A stretch of 64,000 nucleotides of DNA from the NCBI RefSeq assembly GCF_018860545.1, contig NZ_JAHKPN010000018.1, forward strand, positions 62,001 through 126,000, read 5' to 3'. Both the position numbers and the translations under genes were made by a program. Position 1 is the stretch's first letter; each line of letters opens with the position of its first letter. The notes under the pieces were generated by a model. It had not been told where the DNA came from and searched no databases. It saw nothing but the letters and a program-made list of their open reading frames with translations. Below, in pieces: positions 1 to 9,900 of the stretch. Source of the stretch: Winogradskyella psychrotolerans. GTDB lineage: Bacteria > Bacteroidota > Bacteroidia > Flavobacteriales > Flavobacteriaceae.

Positions 1-2129
1 TGGCGCAATATGGTCTTCAAATAAATACGCTTAATCAAACCGTACAATCTGCATTTGCAGGTGGTACAGCAGGTGTAATTTTTGAAGGTGAAAAACGCTT
101 CGATTTAGTAGTACGATTAAGCGATCAAAACCGTAAGGATATTTCAGATGTTCAAAACCTGTATATCAATTTACCTTCGGGTGCTCAAATTCCTTTACGT
201 GAAATTGCAGATGTAAGCTATAAAGCAGGACCAATGCAAATCAGTAGAGATAATACCAATAGAAGAACCTATGTAGGTGTTAATGTTAGAGGACGTGATG
301 TAAAATCGTTAGTAACTGAAATTAAATCAAAATTAGATGCACAATTAGAATTACCATCAGGTTATTTTATTCGTTATGGTGGTGCATTTGAAAATTTAGA
401 ACGTGCCAGCAACCGATTACAAACCGTTGTGCCTATTGCATTGTTACTCATATTTATACTAATATATTTTGCATTAAAATCTTTACCACAGACCTTAATG
501 ATTTACATAGCTATTCCAATGGCAACTATTGGTGGTGTTGTGGCGTTGTGGTTACGTGATATGCCATTTAGTATTTCGGCAGGTGTTGGTTTTATTGTGC
601 TGTTTGGTGTTGCAGTTTTAAATGGTTTGGTAATGATAAGCGGACTCAACGAATTAAAAGAAGAAGGTGTAACCAATCTAAAGGATAGAATAGTTGAAGG
701 TACTAAACGAAGAATCAGACCTATTATGCTAACTGCTTTTACAGATGTATTAGGCTTTCTACCAATGGCTATTTCATCATCAGCTGGTGCAGAAGTACAA
801 CGTCCATTGGCAACGGTTGTTATTGGTGGATTATTAACTTCAACTTTGCTTACCTTATTTGTTTTACCAATTTTATATCATTGGGTAGAAAACAAATCTT
901 TTACGTTTAAGCCAAATAAAAAGTTAGTAACAGCAACAGCAGTTGTATTATTACTATTTGGCTTTTCACCACAAAGTAATGCACAAGAGTTGAATGATAC
1001 AATTCCCGAAATTTCATTACAGGAAGCTGTTAAACTCGCAAAAAGTAATTATCCATTATTGAAGCAAAAGCAGTTGGAAATTACAAAACAAGAACAATTA
1101 AAATCGACTGCCTATGATTTCGGAACGACTCAAATTTTTACAGGTGGAGAAGAAATTGATAATGGAAATGGCATCTATACAACCATTGGTATTGGTCAAT
1201 CAAATATCGATGTATTTGGCATTGGTTCTAAAAAGAAGCTACAAGAACAACGCATTCAATTGGCACAAAAAGCCTTTCAACTTTCCGAGTTGGAATTAGA
1301 ATTGGAAGTTAAAAAAGCTTGGTCTAATTGCTATCAAATGAAACAAAACTATGATTTGTATAAGGAATTGGATTCCATTTATTCCAAATTCGAGCAAGCA
1401 GTAGCTTTAAATTATGAAGTCGAAGCTATTTCTAAATTAGAATATTCGGCAGCAAAAAATCAAGCGTTTCAAATTCAGAATAAAAAAGCGCAAGCCTATA
1501 GTAATTATCTTATTGCCTTACAGCAATTCAATTTGTGGTTGGTATCAGAAGAAATTTTTACAGTTTCAGATGAATTTGAGGTAGCGATAGATATTGATAT
1601 GGAAACATTCAGTATTGAAAGTCATCCATTGTACAGTATGTCGCAGAACATTGTAGATGAAGCGGAAGCTAAATATAAAGCTGCAAAAGCAGATAATTTG
1701 CCAAAGTTCAATCTTCAAGGTGGTTTACAAAAAGTAAATGGCAATTCAGGATTTTACACCTATCAAGCAGGAATTTCAATTCCGTTTTTATCAGGTTCTA
1801 GCAAAGCACAAGTTAGAAGTGCCAGAATTGATAAAGAAATAGCGGAAACCAATGTAGCGTTCAAAAAACAGGAAGTACAATCAAGGTTTGTTCAGGCTAA
1901 AGAAAATTATATGAAATGGAAAACATCTTGGGAGTTTTACAAAGACCAAGTTTTACCATTAACAAAAGAGCAAAAAACAGGTGCATTACTGGCATATAGA
2001 GAAGGCGAAATTGATTATACTGCATTTACGCAGTTGATAAAAGAAGCAATTCAATCGGAACTGGAAGCACAGACTGCATTAGTAAACTATTTAGAAAGCA
2101 CATTTCAATTACAATATTTTAATAAATAA
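1..2129 (+). CDS. Heavy-metal efflux RND pump fused to a TolC-like outer-membrane factor (5' partial)
   Basis: The reading frame is open from base 3, so the N-terminal part lies outside the window. The first ~290 codons are the end of a CusA/CzcA-type RND proton antiporter: a porter-domain segment, then the last membrane block with the typical run of hydrophobic helices and the RRIRPIMLTA motif. After the last RND helix (LPILYHWVE) there is an extra hydrophobic segment with a signal-peptide look (about 930-985, ending in SNAQE), followed by ~375 residues of TolC family sequence (coiled-coil rich, PLLKQKQLE and the AYREGEIDYTAF motif near the end). This RND-TolC fusion is a known arrangement in Bacteroidota. 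It runs 4 bp before the adaptor gene, so pump and adaptor are one operon. Substrate is inferred as Zn/Cd/Co from neighbours; the substrate-binding porter region is not visible. Confidence 0.93.
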   Translation, partial: AQYGLQINTLNQTVQSAFAGGTAGVIFEGEKRFDLVVRLSDQNRKDISDVQNLYINLPSGAQIPLREIADVSYKAGPMQISRDNTNRRTYVGVNVRGRDVKSLVTEIKSKLDAQLELPSGYFIRYGGAFENLERASNRLQTVVPIALLLIFILIYFALKSLPQTLMIYIAIPMATIGGVVALWLRDMPFSISAGVGFIVLFGVAVLNGLVMISGLNELKEEGVTNLKDRIVEGTKRRIRPIMLTAFTDVLGFLPMAISSSAGAEVQRPLATVVIGGLLTSTLLTLFVLPILYHWVENKSFTFKPNKKLVTATAVVLLLFGFSPQSNAQELNDTIPEISLQEAVKLAKSNYPLLKQKQLEITKQEQLKSTAYDFGTTQIFTGGEEIDNGNGIYTTIGIGQSNIDVFGIGSKKKLQEQRIQLAQKAFQLSELELELEVKKAWSNCYQMKQNYDLYKELDSIYSKFEQAVALNYEVEAISKLEYSAAKNQAFQIQNKKAQAYSNYLIALQQFNLWLVSEEIFTVSDEFEVAIDIDMETFSIESHPLYSMSQNIVDEAEAKYKAAKADNLPKFNLQGGLQKVNGNSGFYTYQAGISIPFLSGSSKAQVRSARIDKEIAETNVAFKKQEVQSRFVQAKENYMKWKTSWEFYKDQVLPLTKEQKTGALLAYREGEIDYTAFTQLIKEAIQSELEAQTALVNYLESTFQLQYFNK

Positions 2130-2133
2130 GACA

Positions 2134-3339
2134 ATGAAAAACAAAATATATAAAATCCTTACCGTAATGGTGTTAGCCATATTTGTTTCAGCTTGCGGAA
2201 ATAAAGAAAATCATAACGAGAATGATGGTCATTCCCACGATGAGGAAGAAAAAACAGAAGTTAACGAAGAGCATCACGATGAAGACGAAGTAATGCTTTC
2301 ACAACAGCAATTCGATGCATTGAAAATGAAAATAGATACGTTAGCATTACGTAATATGAGCGGCTATGTAGAAGCAAACGGAACGTTAGAAGTACCACCA
2401 CAAAACGAAGCAGCTATTACTACTGTTGTTGGTGCAAATGTCGTTTCAATTGAAGTGATTGAAGGTGATAAGGTTAATAAAGGTCAAGTTGTGGCTTATC
2501 TATCGCACCCAAATATCATACAAGCGCAAACGGATTATTTAAACGCTTATAGCAATAGCGAGCTTGCAAAGAAAAATTATGAACGTCAACAAAAATTATA
2601 CGATGCTGGTGTTGGTTCTGGTGCTAATTTCCAGAAAGCAGAAGCAGAATATCAAGCATCAAAAGCAATGGTTAATGGTTTAGAAGCGCAATTAAGAATA
2701 CTCAACGTTAACACTACATCAGTTCGCAATGGAACAATTGCACAGCGCATAGCATTGCGAAGTCCAATAGAAGGTTTTGTGCAAAAAGTTGAAGTAAAAA
2801 CAGGTCAATATGTAGAGCCACAAACCGAATTATTTGAAATTGTAAATACGCATCACGTTCACGCCGATTTAATGGTTTTTGAAAAAGATGTTTATAAAGT
2901 ACAGAAAGGTCAGAAAGTTAACTTTACGGTACAATCCATACCAGATGCAGAGCTTATCGCAGAAATCTATTCCGTAAGCAAAACCTTTGAGGACAACCCA
3001 AAAGCAGTCCACGTTCACGCAGAAATAGAAAACAAAAAAGGTAACTTAATTCCTGGTATGTATATTCAAGGTAAAATTCAAGTAGATAATACCCAAACAA
3101 AAGCTTTACCAGAAAGTGCAATTATAAAAGAAGGCGAAAGATATTATGTGTTTTCAGTAGAAAAAGAAAATGACGATTGGAGCTTTAAACCTATCGAAGT
3201 TGTGTTAGGCACTAAAGATGGTGATTGGGTATCGGTTCAATTTACTGAAAACATAGAAAGTAATACAAAATTTGCTTATAACAATGCTTATTATCTTAAC
3301 GCAGAAATGAAAAAAGGAGAAGCAGAACACGCACATTAA
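2134..3339 (+). CDS. RND efflux periplasmic adaptor lipoprotein (CzcB/CusB family)
   Basis: This is the membrane-fusion subunit linking the RND pump to its outer-membrane domain. The N-terminus has a lipoprotein signal (hydrophobic LTVMVLAIFVSAC, lipid-accepting Cys near residue 21), followed by a His/Asp/Glu-rich stretch (residues ~25-55, many HD and HE pairs) that could bind metal in the periplasm. The rest is the usual lipoyl/barrel-sandwich half (VVSIEVIEGDKVNKGQVVAYL), a helical hairpin, the second lipoyl half and a beta-barrel. It starts 4 bp after the fused pump gene and is followed within 3 bp by a Fur-family gene. Family assignment is firm; metal choice is inferred. Confidence 0.93.
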   Translation: MKNKIYKILTVMVLAIFVSACGNKENHNENDGHSHDEEEKTEVNEEHHDEDEVMLSQQQFDALKMKIDTLALRNMSGYVEANGTLEVPPQNEAAITTVVGANVVSIEVIEGDKVNKGQVVAYLSHPNIIQAQTDYLNAYSNSELAKKNYERQQKLYDAGVGSGANFQKAEAEYQASKAMVNGLEAQLRILNVNTTSVRNGTIAQRIALRSPIEGFVQKVEVKTGQYVEPQTELFEIVNTHHVHADLMVFEKDVYKVQKGQKVNFTVQSIPDAELIAEIYSVSKTFEDNPKAVHVHAEIENKKGNLIPGMYIQGKIQVDNTQTKALPESAIIKEGERYYVFSVEKENDDWSFKPIEVVLGTKDGDWVSVQFTENIESNTKFAYNNAYYLNAEMKKGEAEHAH

Positions 3340-3341
3340 TT

Positions 3342-3755
3342 ATGGAAACAATAGAACAAGTATTAGAGTCAAAAAATATTCGTGTTACAGCAATGCGTTT
3401 GCTTATATATAAGTTTCTTGCAGAAAAAGAGGTCGCTGTTACTTTAAGTGATATTGAAAATGCTTTCTCAAAAGCAGACAGAACCACTTTATACAGAACT
3501 ATTAAAACCTTTGAAGAAAAGGCTATTGTGCATCAAATAGACGATGGTACAGGGATTACAAAATATGCATTATGTGAAAAGGGATGTAATTGTGAAATTG
3601 AAACCGATTTGCACTTACATTTCCATTGTAATAATTGCAATGAAACCATTTGCTTAACAGAACATAAAATACCTCAAATAAAAGTGCCAGATGGTTTTGT
3701 GTCAGAGAATGTAAATTTGGTGGTAAAAGGTATTTGCGATAAGTGTAGTGTCTAA
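3342..3755 (+). CDS. Fur-family transcriptional regulator
   Basis: A 137-residue protein of normal Fur-family length. Residues ~1-80 form the winged helix with the typical recognition helix segment RTTLYRTIKTFEE. The C-terminal part carries the dimerisation and metal sites: HLHFHCNNC and the final CDKC supply the two CxxC pairs of the structural zinc site. It sits between the adaptor gene and DUF3703/P-type ATPase genes with gaps of 2 and 56 bp, so it probably controls this metal-efflux operon from inside it. Whether it senses zinc (Zur-like) or another metal cannot be told from the sequence. Confidence 0.9.
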   Translation: METIEQVLESKNIRVTAMRLLIYKFLAEKEVAVTLSDIENAFSKADRTTLYRTIKTFEEKAIVHQIDDGTGITKYALCEKGCNCEIETDLHLHFHCNNCNETICLTEHKIPQIKVPDGFVSENVNLVVKGICDKCSV

Positions 3756-3811
3756 TTATTGCACTTCCATTGCACTTATTATTAAAGTACATTTATCCAA
3801 AATTAGAGGAT

Positions 3812-4174
3812 ATGAAGTTTAATACTAAAATACCTAAACATCTAAAACAGGCGTATAACCAAGAATTAAAACAATACAGTTTCTGTTTAGAAAATAAACA
3901 ATTTGGTGATGCTTGGTATCATTTAGAACGTAGTCATATAATAGGACAATCTTATCCTATAGAACATATCTATTCACATTGGCTTATGCTAAAGTTTGGA
4001 TATAGACAAAAAGATACGAAAGAAGTAATAGGTCAAATAATTAGGTTGCTTGTGGGTGGCTGGAAATCATTTATTAATCACGTTCCACTTGGTAATACAG
4101 GTGGAGCAAACGTGCCATCATTAAAACGAATGCCTATTCCAAATGACATTGAAAAATTATTAGATATTAAATGA
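3812..4174 (+). CDS. DUF3703 domain-containing protein
   Basis: The protein starts MKFNTKIPKHLKQAY and matches my memory of the DUF3703 family, small soluble proteins often found beside metal efflux genes in Gram-negative bacteria. The start at 3812 was chosen because AGAGGA lies just upstream and family members begin at this Met-Lys-Phe; an in-frame upstream ATG at 3770 would add 14 residues. There are several His/Trp residues in conserved-looking contexts (AWYHLERSHIIGQ, HWLMLKFG). Its stop codon overlaps the P-type ATPase start (ATGA), which suggests translational coupling. Its biochemical role is unknown. Confidence 0.8.
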   Translation: MKFNTKIPKHLKQAYNQELKQYSFCLENKQFGDAWYHLERSHIIGQSYPIEHIYSHWLMLKFGYRQKDTKEVIGQIIRLLVGGWKSFINHVPLGNTGGANVPSLKRMPIPNDIEKLLDIK

Positions 4175-6123
4175 AAAAAAAGAAAGTCAATTTAAGAGAT
4201 TTAAAACCAAATTCAGAAGAACAAAATTCTCACGATGATGGTCACGACCACGGAGATGGTAGCGCATTCAAAACATATATTCCTGCTATCATAAGTTTTG
4301 TTATGTTAATTGTAGGTATCGCTGTAGATTATTTTGATGCGATTCCTCAATTTGAAGGATGGATTCGAGTAGTTTGGTACACTTTAGCATATATTCCTGT
4401 TGGATTTCCAGTAATTAAAGAAGGATGGAAAAGCCTTATAAAAGGCGATGTTTTTACCGAGTTCTTTTTAATGTCTATTGCTACAATTGGTGCATTTATA
4501 ATTGGTGAATATCCAGAAGGTGTTGCAGTAATGCTATTTTATGCAGTAGGAGAATTATTTCAAAACGCAGCAGTCAACAGAGCAAAAGGAAATATTAAAG
4601 CCTTGTTAGATGTTAGGCCAAAAGAAGCCAATGTATTTCGTGATGGTGATTATGTTAGTGTGTCGCCAGAAGCTGTCAATATTGGAGAGAAAATTCAAAT
4701 TCGAGTAGGTGAAAAAATTTCTTTAGATGGTAAGTTGTTATCCTCAAAAGCATCATTAAATACTTCAGCTTTAACAGGTGAGAGTAAACCAGATACAATC
4801 GTAAAAGATGAAAAAGTTTATGCAGGTAGTATTAATTTAGAAAGCGTTATTGAAGTTGAGGTAACCAATAAGTTTGAAGATAGTTCTATTGCGAGAATAT
4901 TAGACTTGGTTCAAAATGCTACAGCACGTAAATCTAAAACAGAATTATTTATTAGACAGTTTGCTCGTATCTACACACCAATCGTTGTGTTCTTGGCTAT
5001 AGGCGTGACATTCATTCCTTACTTTTTTGTAGATGATTATGTATTTAGAGATTGGTTATACAGAGCATTAATATTCTTGGTAATATCTTGTCCTTGTGCG
5101 TTAGTGATTTCAATACCATTAGGTTATTTCGGTGGATTGGGAGCAGCTTCCAAAAATGGAATATTATTTAAAGGTGCTTCATTTTTAGATGCAATGACCA
5201 AGATAAATACTTTGGTAATGGACAAAACAGGAACAGTTACCAAAGGTGTTTTTAAAATCAAAGAAGTAAAAGCAATCGGTTGGAATGAAACCGAATTTAT
5301 GCAATATTTAATGGCGATGGAAGAACAATCCACGCATCCAATTGCTAAAGCCATTTTAGAGTACAAAGCAGAAGGAGAAGATTTTGAAGCTACTGAAGTG
5401 TCTGAAATTGCAGGTAAAGGTTTAAAAGGCGTTGTTAATGGTAAAACAGTTTTAGTAGGAAATAAAGCCTTAATGACTGTCAATAATATTGATGTTCCAT
5501 CTGAAACGGAACCTATTGTAGAATCGATAGTATTAGTTGCAATCGATAATCAATTTGCAGGTTATGTAGTCATAGCAGATGAATTAAAGGAAGATGCAAA
5601 AGAAACTATTACAGCATTACACAAAGTAGGCATTAAAAATATTATGATGCTTTCCGGTGATAAAGATTCCATTACGCAACAAGTCGCTAAAGAGTTGAAC
5701 ATCGAAAATGCTAAAGGTGGATTATTACCAGAAGATAAATTAAACGAAGTTGAAATTTTAAAGAAAAATCCAGAAAACAAAATAGCTTTTATAGGTGATG
5801 GTATTAATGACGCACCAGTTTTAGCAGCAAGTGATGTAGGGATCGCAATGGGTGGTTTAGGAAGTGATGTAGCTATTGAAACAGCAGATGTTATTATTCA
5901 AACAGACCAACCTTCAAAAGTGGTAAAGGCGATTAAAATAAGTCGTTCCACAAGAAAAATTGTTTGGCAAAATATTATTTTGGCATTTGGTGTCAAAGTA
6001 ATTGTATTGATTTTAGGAGCAGGAGGTTTGGCAACAATGTGGGAAGCAGTTTTTGCAGATGTTGGTGTTGCACTTTTAGCAATATTAAATGCGGTTCGCT
6101 TGCAGAAAATGACTTGGGATTAA
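4171..6123 (+). CDS. P1B-type heavy-metal ATPase (Zn/Cd/Pb/Co exporter type)
   Basis: This is a 650-residue inner-membrane P-type ATPase that pumps divalent metal out of the cytoplasm. Visible motifs are the membrane CPC metal site (SCPCALVIS), the TGES actuator motif, the phosphorylated Asp in DKTGTVT, the HP locus (STHPIAKA) and the hinge GDGINDAP. The last membrane pair carries KVIVLI and VFADVGVALL, the Lys/Asp pair expected in P1B-2 zinc/cadmium/lead ATPases. There is no N-terminal HMA domain; a short His/Asp-rich tail (residues ~18-31, HDDGHDHGDG) takes its place. It overlaps DUF3703 by 4 bp and closes the first metal block. Confidence 0.93.
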   Translation: MKKKKVNLRDLKPNSEEQNSHDDGHDHGDGSAFKTYIPAIISFVMLIVGIAVDYFDAIPQFEGWIRVVWYTLAYIPVGFPVIKEGWKSLIKGDVFTEFFLMSIATIGAFIIGEYPEGVAVMLFYAVGELFQNAAVNRAKGNIKALLDVRPKEANVFRDGDYVSVSPEAVNIGEKIQIRVGEKISLDGKLLSSKASLNTSALTGESKPDTIVKDEKVYAGSINLESVIEVEVTNKFEDSSIARILDLVQNATARKSKTELFIRQFARIYTPIVVFLAIGVTFIPYFFVDDYVFRDWLYRALIFLVISCPCALVISIPLGYFGGLGAASKNGILFKGASFLDAMTKINTLVMDKTGTVTKGVFKIKEVKAIGWNETEFMQYLMAMEEQSTHPIAKAILEYKAEGEDFEATEVSEIAGKGLKGVVNGKTVLVGNKALMTVNNIDVPSETEPIVESIVLVAIDNQFAGYVVIADELKEDAKETITALHKVGIKNIMMLSGDKDSITQQVAKELNIENAKGGLLPEDKLNEVEILKKNPENKIAFIGDGINDAPVLAASDVGIAMGGLGSDVAIETADVIIQTDQPSKVVKAIKISRSTRKIVWQNIILAFGVKVIVLILGAGGLATMWEAVFADVGVALLAILNAVRLQKMTWD

Positions 6124-6194
6124 GCAGATTAGTCAATTAAACTTCTGTTAAACAAAATCAATAGTTGTTAAAATTTCGTAACTTCGCAATCAAT

Positions 6195-6608
6195 ATGAAG
6201 CAATTTTTCCATAAAATAATGTCTTTAACAATGGCTTTTGTAGTGTTATTCTCTACAATGTCATTTACTTTGAATATGCATTATTGTGGAGATACGTTAG
6301 TAGAAACTGCTATCTTTCAAAAAGCCAAAGGGTGCGGAATGGAAATGGAAAAGCCTTCAACCGAAGGATGTTCTATTACCAAGAAAAATTGTTGTGATGA
6401 TGAACAATTAGCAATTGAAGGTCAAGACGAATTGCAATTGCAAGTTGACAAAATCTCATTTGAGCAACAGGTATTCATCGCTTCATTTGTTTACACTTAC
6501 ATTAACCTTTTTGAAGGTTTAGATAACAATGTATCTTCTTTTGAAGAATACGAACCACCACTCGTCATAAAGCAAATCTTCAAGATTGACGAGACTTATT
6601 TAATTTGA
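6195..6608 (+). CDS. HYC_CC_PP family small exported protein
   Basis: About 137 residues, starting MKQFFHKIMSLTMAF with a hydrophobic signal or anchor segment. It contains the three signatures that name this Bacteroidota family: HYC (NMHYCGD), CC (KNCCDD) and PP near the C-terminus (YEPPLV). The conserved cysteines and Met-rich middle (GCGMEMEK) suggest copper handling in the periplasm, in keeping with the Cu/Ag efflux genes that follow, but function is not established. The start at 6195 was chosen because it begins the signal-like segment; an in-frame upstream non-ATG extension to 6165 is less likely. Confidence 0.82.
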   Translation: MKQFFHKIMSLTMAFVVLFSTMSFTLNMHYCGDTLVETAIFQKAKGCGMEMEKPSTEGCSITKKNCCDDEQLAIEGQDELQLQVDKISFEQQVFIASFVYTYINLFEGLDNNVSSFEEYEPPLVIKQIFKIDETYLI

Positions 6609-6932
6609 TTTTTAAACAATAGACTCTTTTATCCTATGACAGCAATGTTGTAAGGATAATTTGCTGTATTCGGTGTTTTCTTAATACCGAATGAATTTTA
6701 AAATGATTGATAGTGAATTTGAATTATATTTTCTTTAGATGAAATAGAAAATATAAGCATAGCCAAAGTTACGGTTCTATTTTATATTGAAATATAAAGG
6801 AAATAGAACTGCGAAGCACATCACGAACACCTATTTATGCTATAGAATAGATGTGAGTAAACTAATTCAATCGATTATTTTGAAGTTTATCAGGTATTCT
6901 ACCAATGTCTAACTGTTTAATAATCAAATTTT
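6609..6932. other. Gene-free leader region with inverted repeats before cusA
   Basis: A 324-bp stretch without a convincing gene. It contains three hairpin-capable inverted repeats: TTATCCT/AGGATAA (6629-6659), ATTCGGT/ACCGAAT (6668-6692) and a longer one at 6774-6809. None is followed by a run of T, so they are not obvious intrinsic terminators. The region presumably holds the promoter and leader of the Cu/Ag operon; I see no convincing -33/-7 pair. Confidence 0.5.
6774..6809. repeat. Inverted repeat in cusA leader
   Basis: GTTCTATTT (6774-6782) is the exact reverse complement of AAATAGAAC (6801-6809). The loop itself contains TATATT and AATATA, which can pair further, so the whole 36 bp can fold into one long hairpin. 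It lies about 120 bp before the cusA start and could act as an operator or leader structure. Confidence 0.55.
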
Positions 6933-9900
6933 ATGCTTAATAAAGCAATCAAATTTCTCATCGAGAATAAACTCGTTGCAGTACTACTTCTCGTCCTTTT
7001 CGTAGGATGGGGAACAGTAAATGCACCTTTTAATTGGGATACAGGATTTTTACCAAGTAACCCAGTTGCTGTAGATGCCATTCCAGATATAGGTGAAAAC
7101 CAACAAATAGTATTTACTAAATGGGATGGTCGCTCACCACAAGATATAGAAGACCAAATCACCTATCCACTCACAACATCTTTACTCGGTATTCCAGGTG
7201 TAAAAACCATTCGTAGTTCCTCTATGTTCGGCTTTTCAAGTATCTATATCATTTTTGAAGAAGACATCGAATTTTACTGGAGTAGAAGTCGTATTCTCGA
7301 AAAACTTAATTCCTTACCAAGTGGTTTATTACCCGAAGGTGTTAATCCTGCATTGGGTCCAGATGCTACAGGATTAGGACAAATATTTTGGTACACGCTT
7401 GAAGGTCGTGACGACAACGGAAATGTAACTGGTGGTTGGGATTTGCAAGAGTTACGCAGTATTCAGGATTACTATGTAAAGTATGCGTTGTCCTCTGCAA
7501 GTGGTGTTTCAGAGGTTGCTTCTATTGGTGGCTATGTTCAGGAATATCAAGTGGACGTGAATCCAGAATTGATGCGTCAATACGACATTGGTTTAAACCA
7601 AGTTGTAAAAGCAGTTAAGGAAAGCAATAAAGACATTGGTGCACAAACATTGGAAATTAACCAAGCCGAATATTTAGTTCGTGGTTTGGGTTATGTGAAA
7701 TCCATTTCAGACATCGAAAATGCAGTAGTCACTTCAGGAGATTATACTTCAATTAGGATAAAGGATATTGGTAAAGTTTCATTAGGTCCTGCAACAAGAC
7801 GTGGATTATTAGATAAAGAAGGTGCAGAGGTTGTTGGTGCTGTTGTGGTGGCTCGTTATGGCGCAAACCCAATGGAAGTCATCAATAACGTAAAGGAAAA
7901 AATTAATGAATTAAGTGCAGGATTACCTTCAAAAGTATTATCGGATGGTAGAACCTCACAAGTAACCATAGTGCCTTTTTACGATAGAACAGAATTGATA
8001 CAAGAAACATTAGGCACACTTAACGAAGCCTTAACTCTTGAAATATTGATTACCATTTTAGTAATAATTATTATGGTGTTTAATCTTCGAGCTTCCGTAC
8101 TAATTTCTGGACTATTACCAGTAGCAGTTTTAATGGTATTTATTGCAATGAAACTCTTTGGTGTAGATGCCAACATTGTTGCTTTATCAGGTATTGCTAT
8201 TGCTATCGGAACAATGGTCGATGTTGGTGTCATACTATCAGAAAATATTATTCGGCATTTAGATGAAGATGATGGAACTCAATCCATTAATACGGTAGTT
8301 TATAACGCAACAGCTGAAGTGTCTGGTGCAATCGTAACCGCAGTAATGACTACGATTATCAGTTTCATTCCTGTATTTACTATGATTGGAGCGGAAGGAA
8401 AACTATTCAGACCATTAGCCTTCACAAAGACTTTTGCACTAACAGCTTCTATAATCGTGGCGTTATTTTTAATTCCACCGTTTGCTGCATTTTTATTCAG
8501 AAAGAAAAACATTAAAAACATTTTTAAATATGTTTTAAATGGTGTCTTAATAGCATTAGGAATCGCTGCCATAATTTATGGGTATTGGTTAGGATTGATT
8601 TTGATAGCGTTTGGAATTACAGCACTTCTCAATCTTCAAAATAAGATAACAGAGAAACAAGCTAATCTTATCAATATTATTATTTCCGTATCAGCTATTG
8701 TGTTCTTGTTAGCCGAATACTGGAGACCATTAGGCGTTGATAAAAGCATTTTTTGGAATCTCATTTTTGTTAGTGTTATTTGCTTTTGTTTATTAGGTAT
8801 TTTCTCATTATTTATAAAATACTACACACGTATTTTAAGGTGGTGTTTAGATAACAAACTATTGTTTTTATCTGTTCCAACTGCTATTGTCATCGCAGGA
8901 TTTTTCATTATGAAAAATACAGGCAAAGAGTTTATGCCCTCATTAAATGAAGGCTCATTTCTACTAATGCCAACCTCGATGCCTCATTCTGGCGTAGAAG
9001 AAAATAAAAGGGTTTTACAACAATTGGATATGGCTGTCGCCAGTATTCCAGAGATTGAAACCGTAGTTGGTAAAGCAGGTCGTACAGAATCAGCTTTAGA
9101 CCCAGCACCACTATCAATGTACGAGAATATGATTCAGTACAAACCAGAATATATGCTGAATGATTATGGTCAACGCCAACGTTACAAAGTCAATGATGAT
9201 GGTGAGTATGTGTTAAAAAACGGAATGTCATTGCGAGCGGAACAGAGTGAAGCGTGGCAATCTCTTAATGCAAAAGAACAACTCATTCCCGACGATGATG
9301 GCGAATTCTACCGTAATTGGCGACCAGAAATACAATCACCAGACGATATTTGGAATGAAATTGTAAAAGTTACCAAATTGCCAGGTGTTACATCTGCACC
9401 AAAACTACAACCTATTGAAACCCGATTGGTAATGCTTCAAACAGGAATGCGAGCACCAATGGGAATTAAAGTAAAAGGTCAAGACTTAAAGCAGATTGAA
9501 GCGTTTGGTGTGCAATTAGAAAACATCATCAAGGACGCAGAAGGTGTTAAAAAAGAAGCTGTTTTTGCAGACCGTATTGTTGGTAAACCCTATTTGTTAA
9601 TTGATATTGATAGAGAGAAAATTGCACGTTATGGCATTTCGATACAAGATGTTCAAGATGTATTAAAAGTAGCAGTTGGTGGTATGGTATTAACTCAAAC
9701 GGTTGAGGGTCGAGAGCGATATGGTGTTCGAATACGATACCCAAGAGAATTACGTGCAAACCCAACCGACTTACAACAGATTTATGTGCCAGTTGAAAAA
9801 GGCAGTCCTGTGCCATTAAGCGAATTGGCAACAATAAAATATGAACAAGGTCCACAAGTAATTAAAAGTGAAGATACCTTTTTAGTTGGCTATGTCTTAT

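Noticed and set aside
1..2129. Fusion as a sequencing or assembly artefact
   Set aside because: The join is in frame, has a proper linking membrane segment and matches a known Bacteroidota arrangement.
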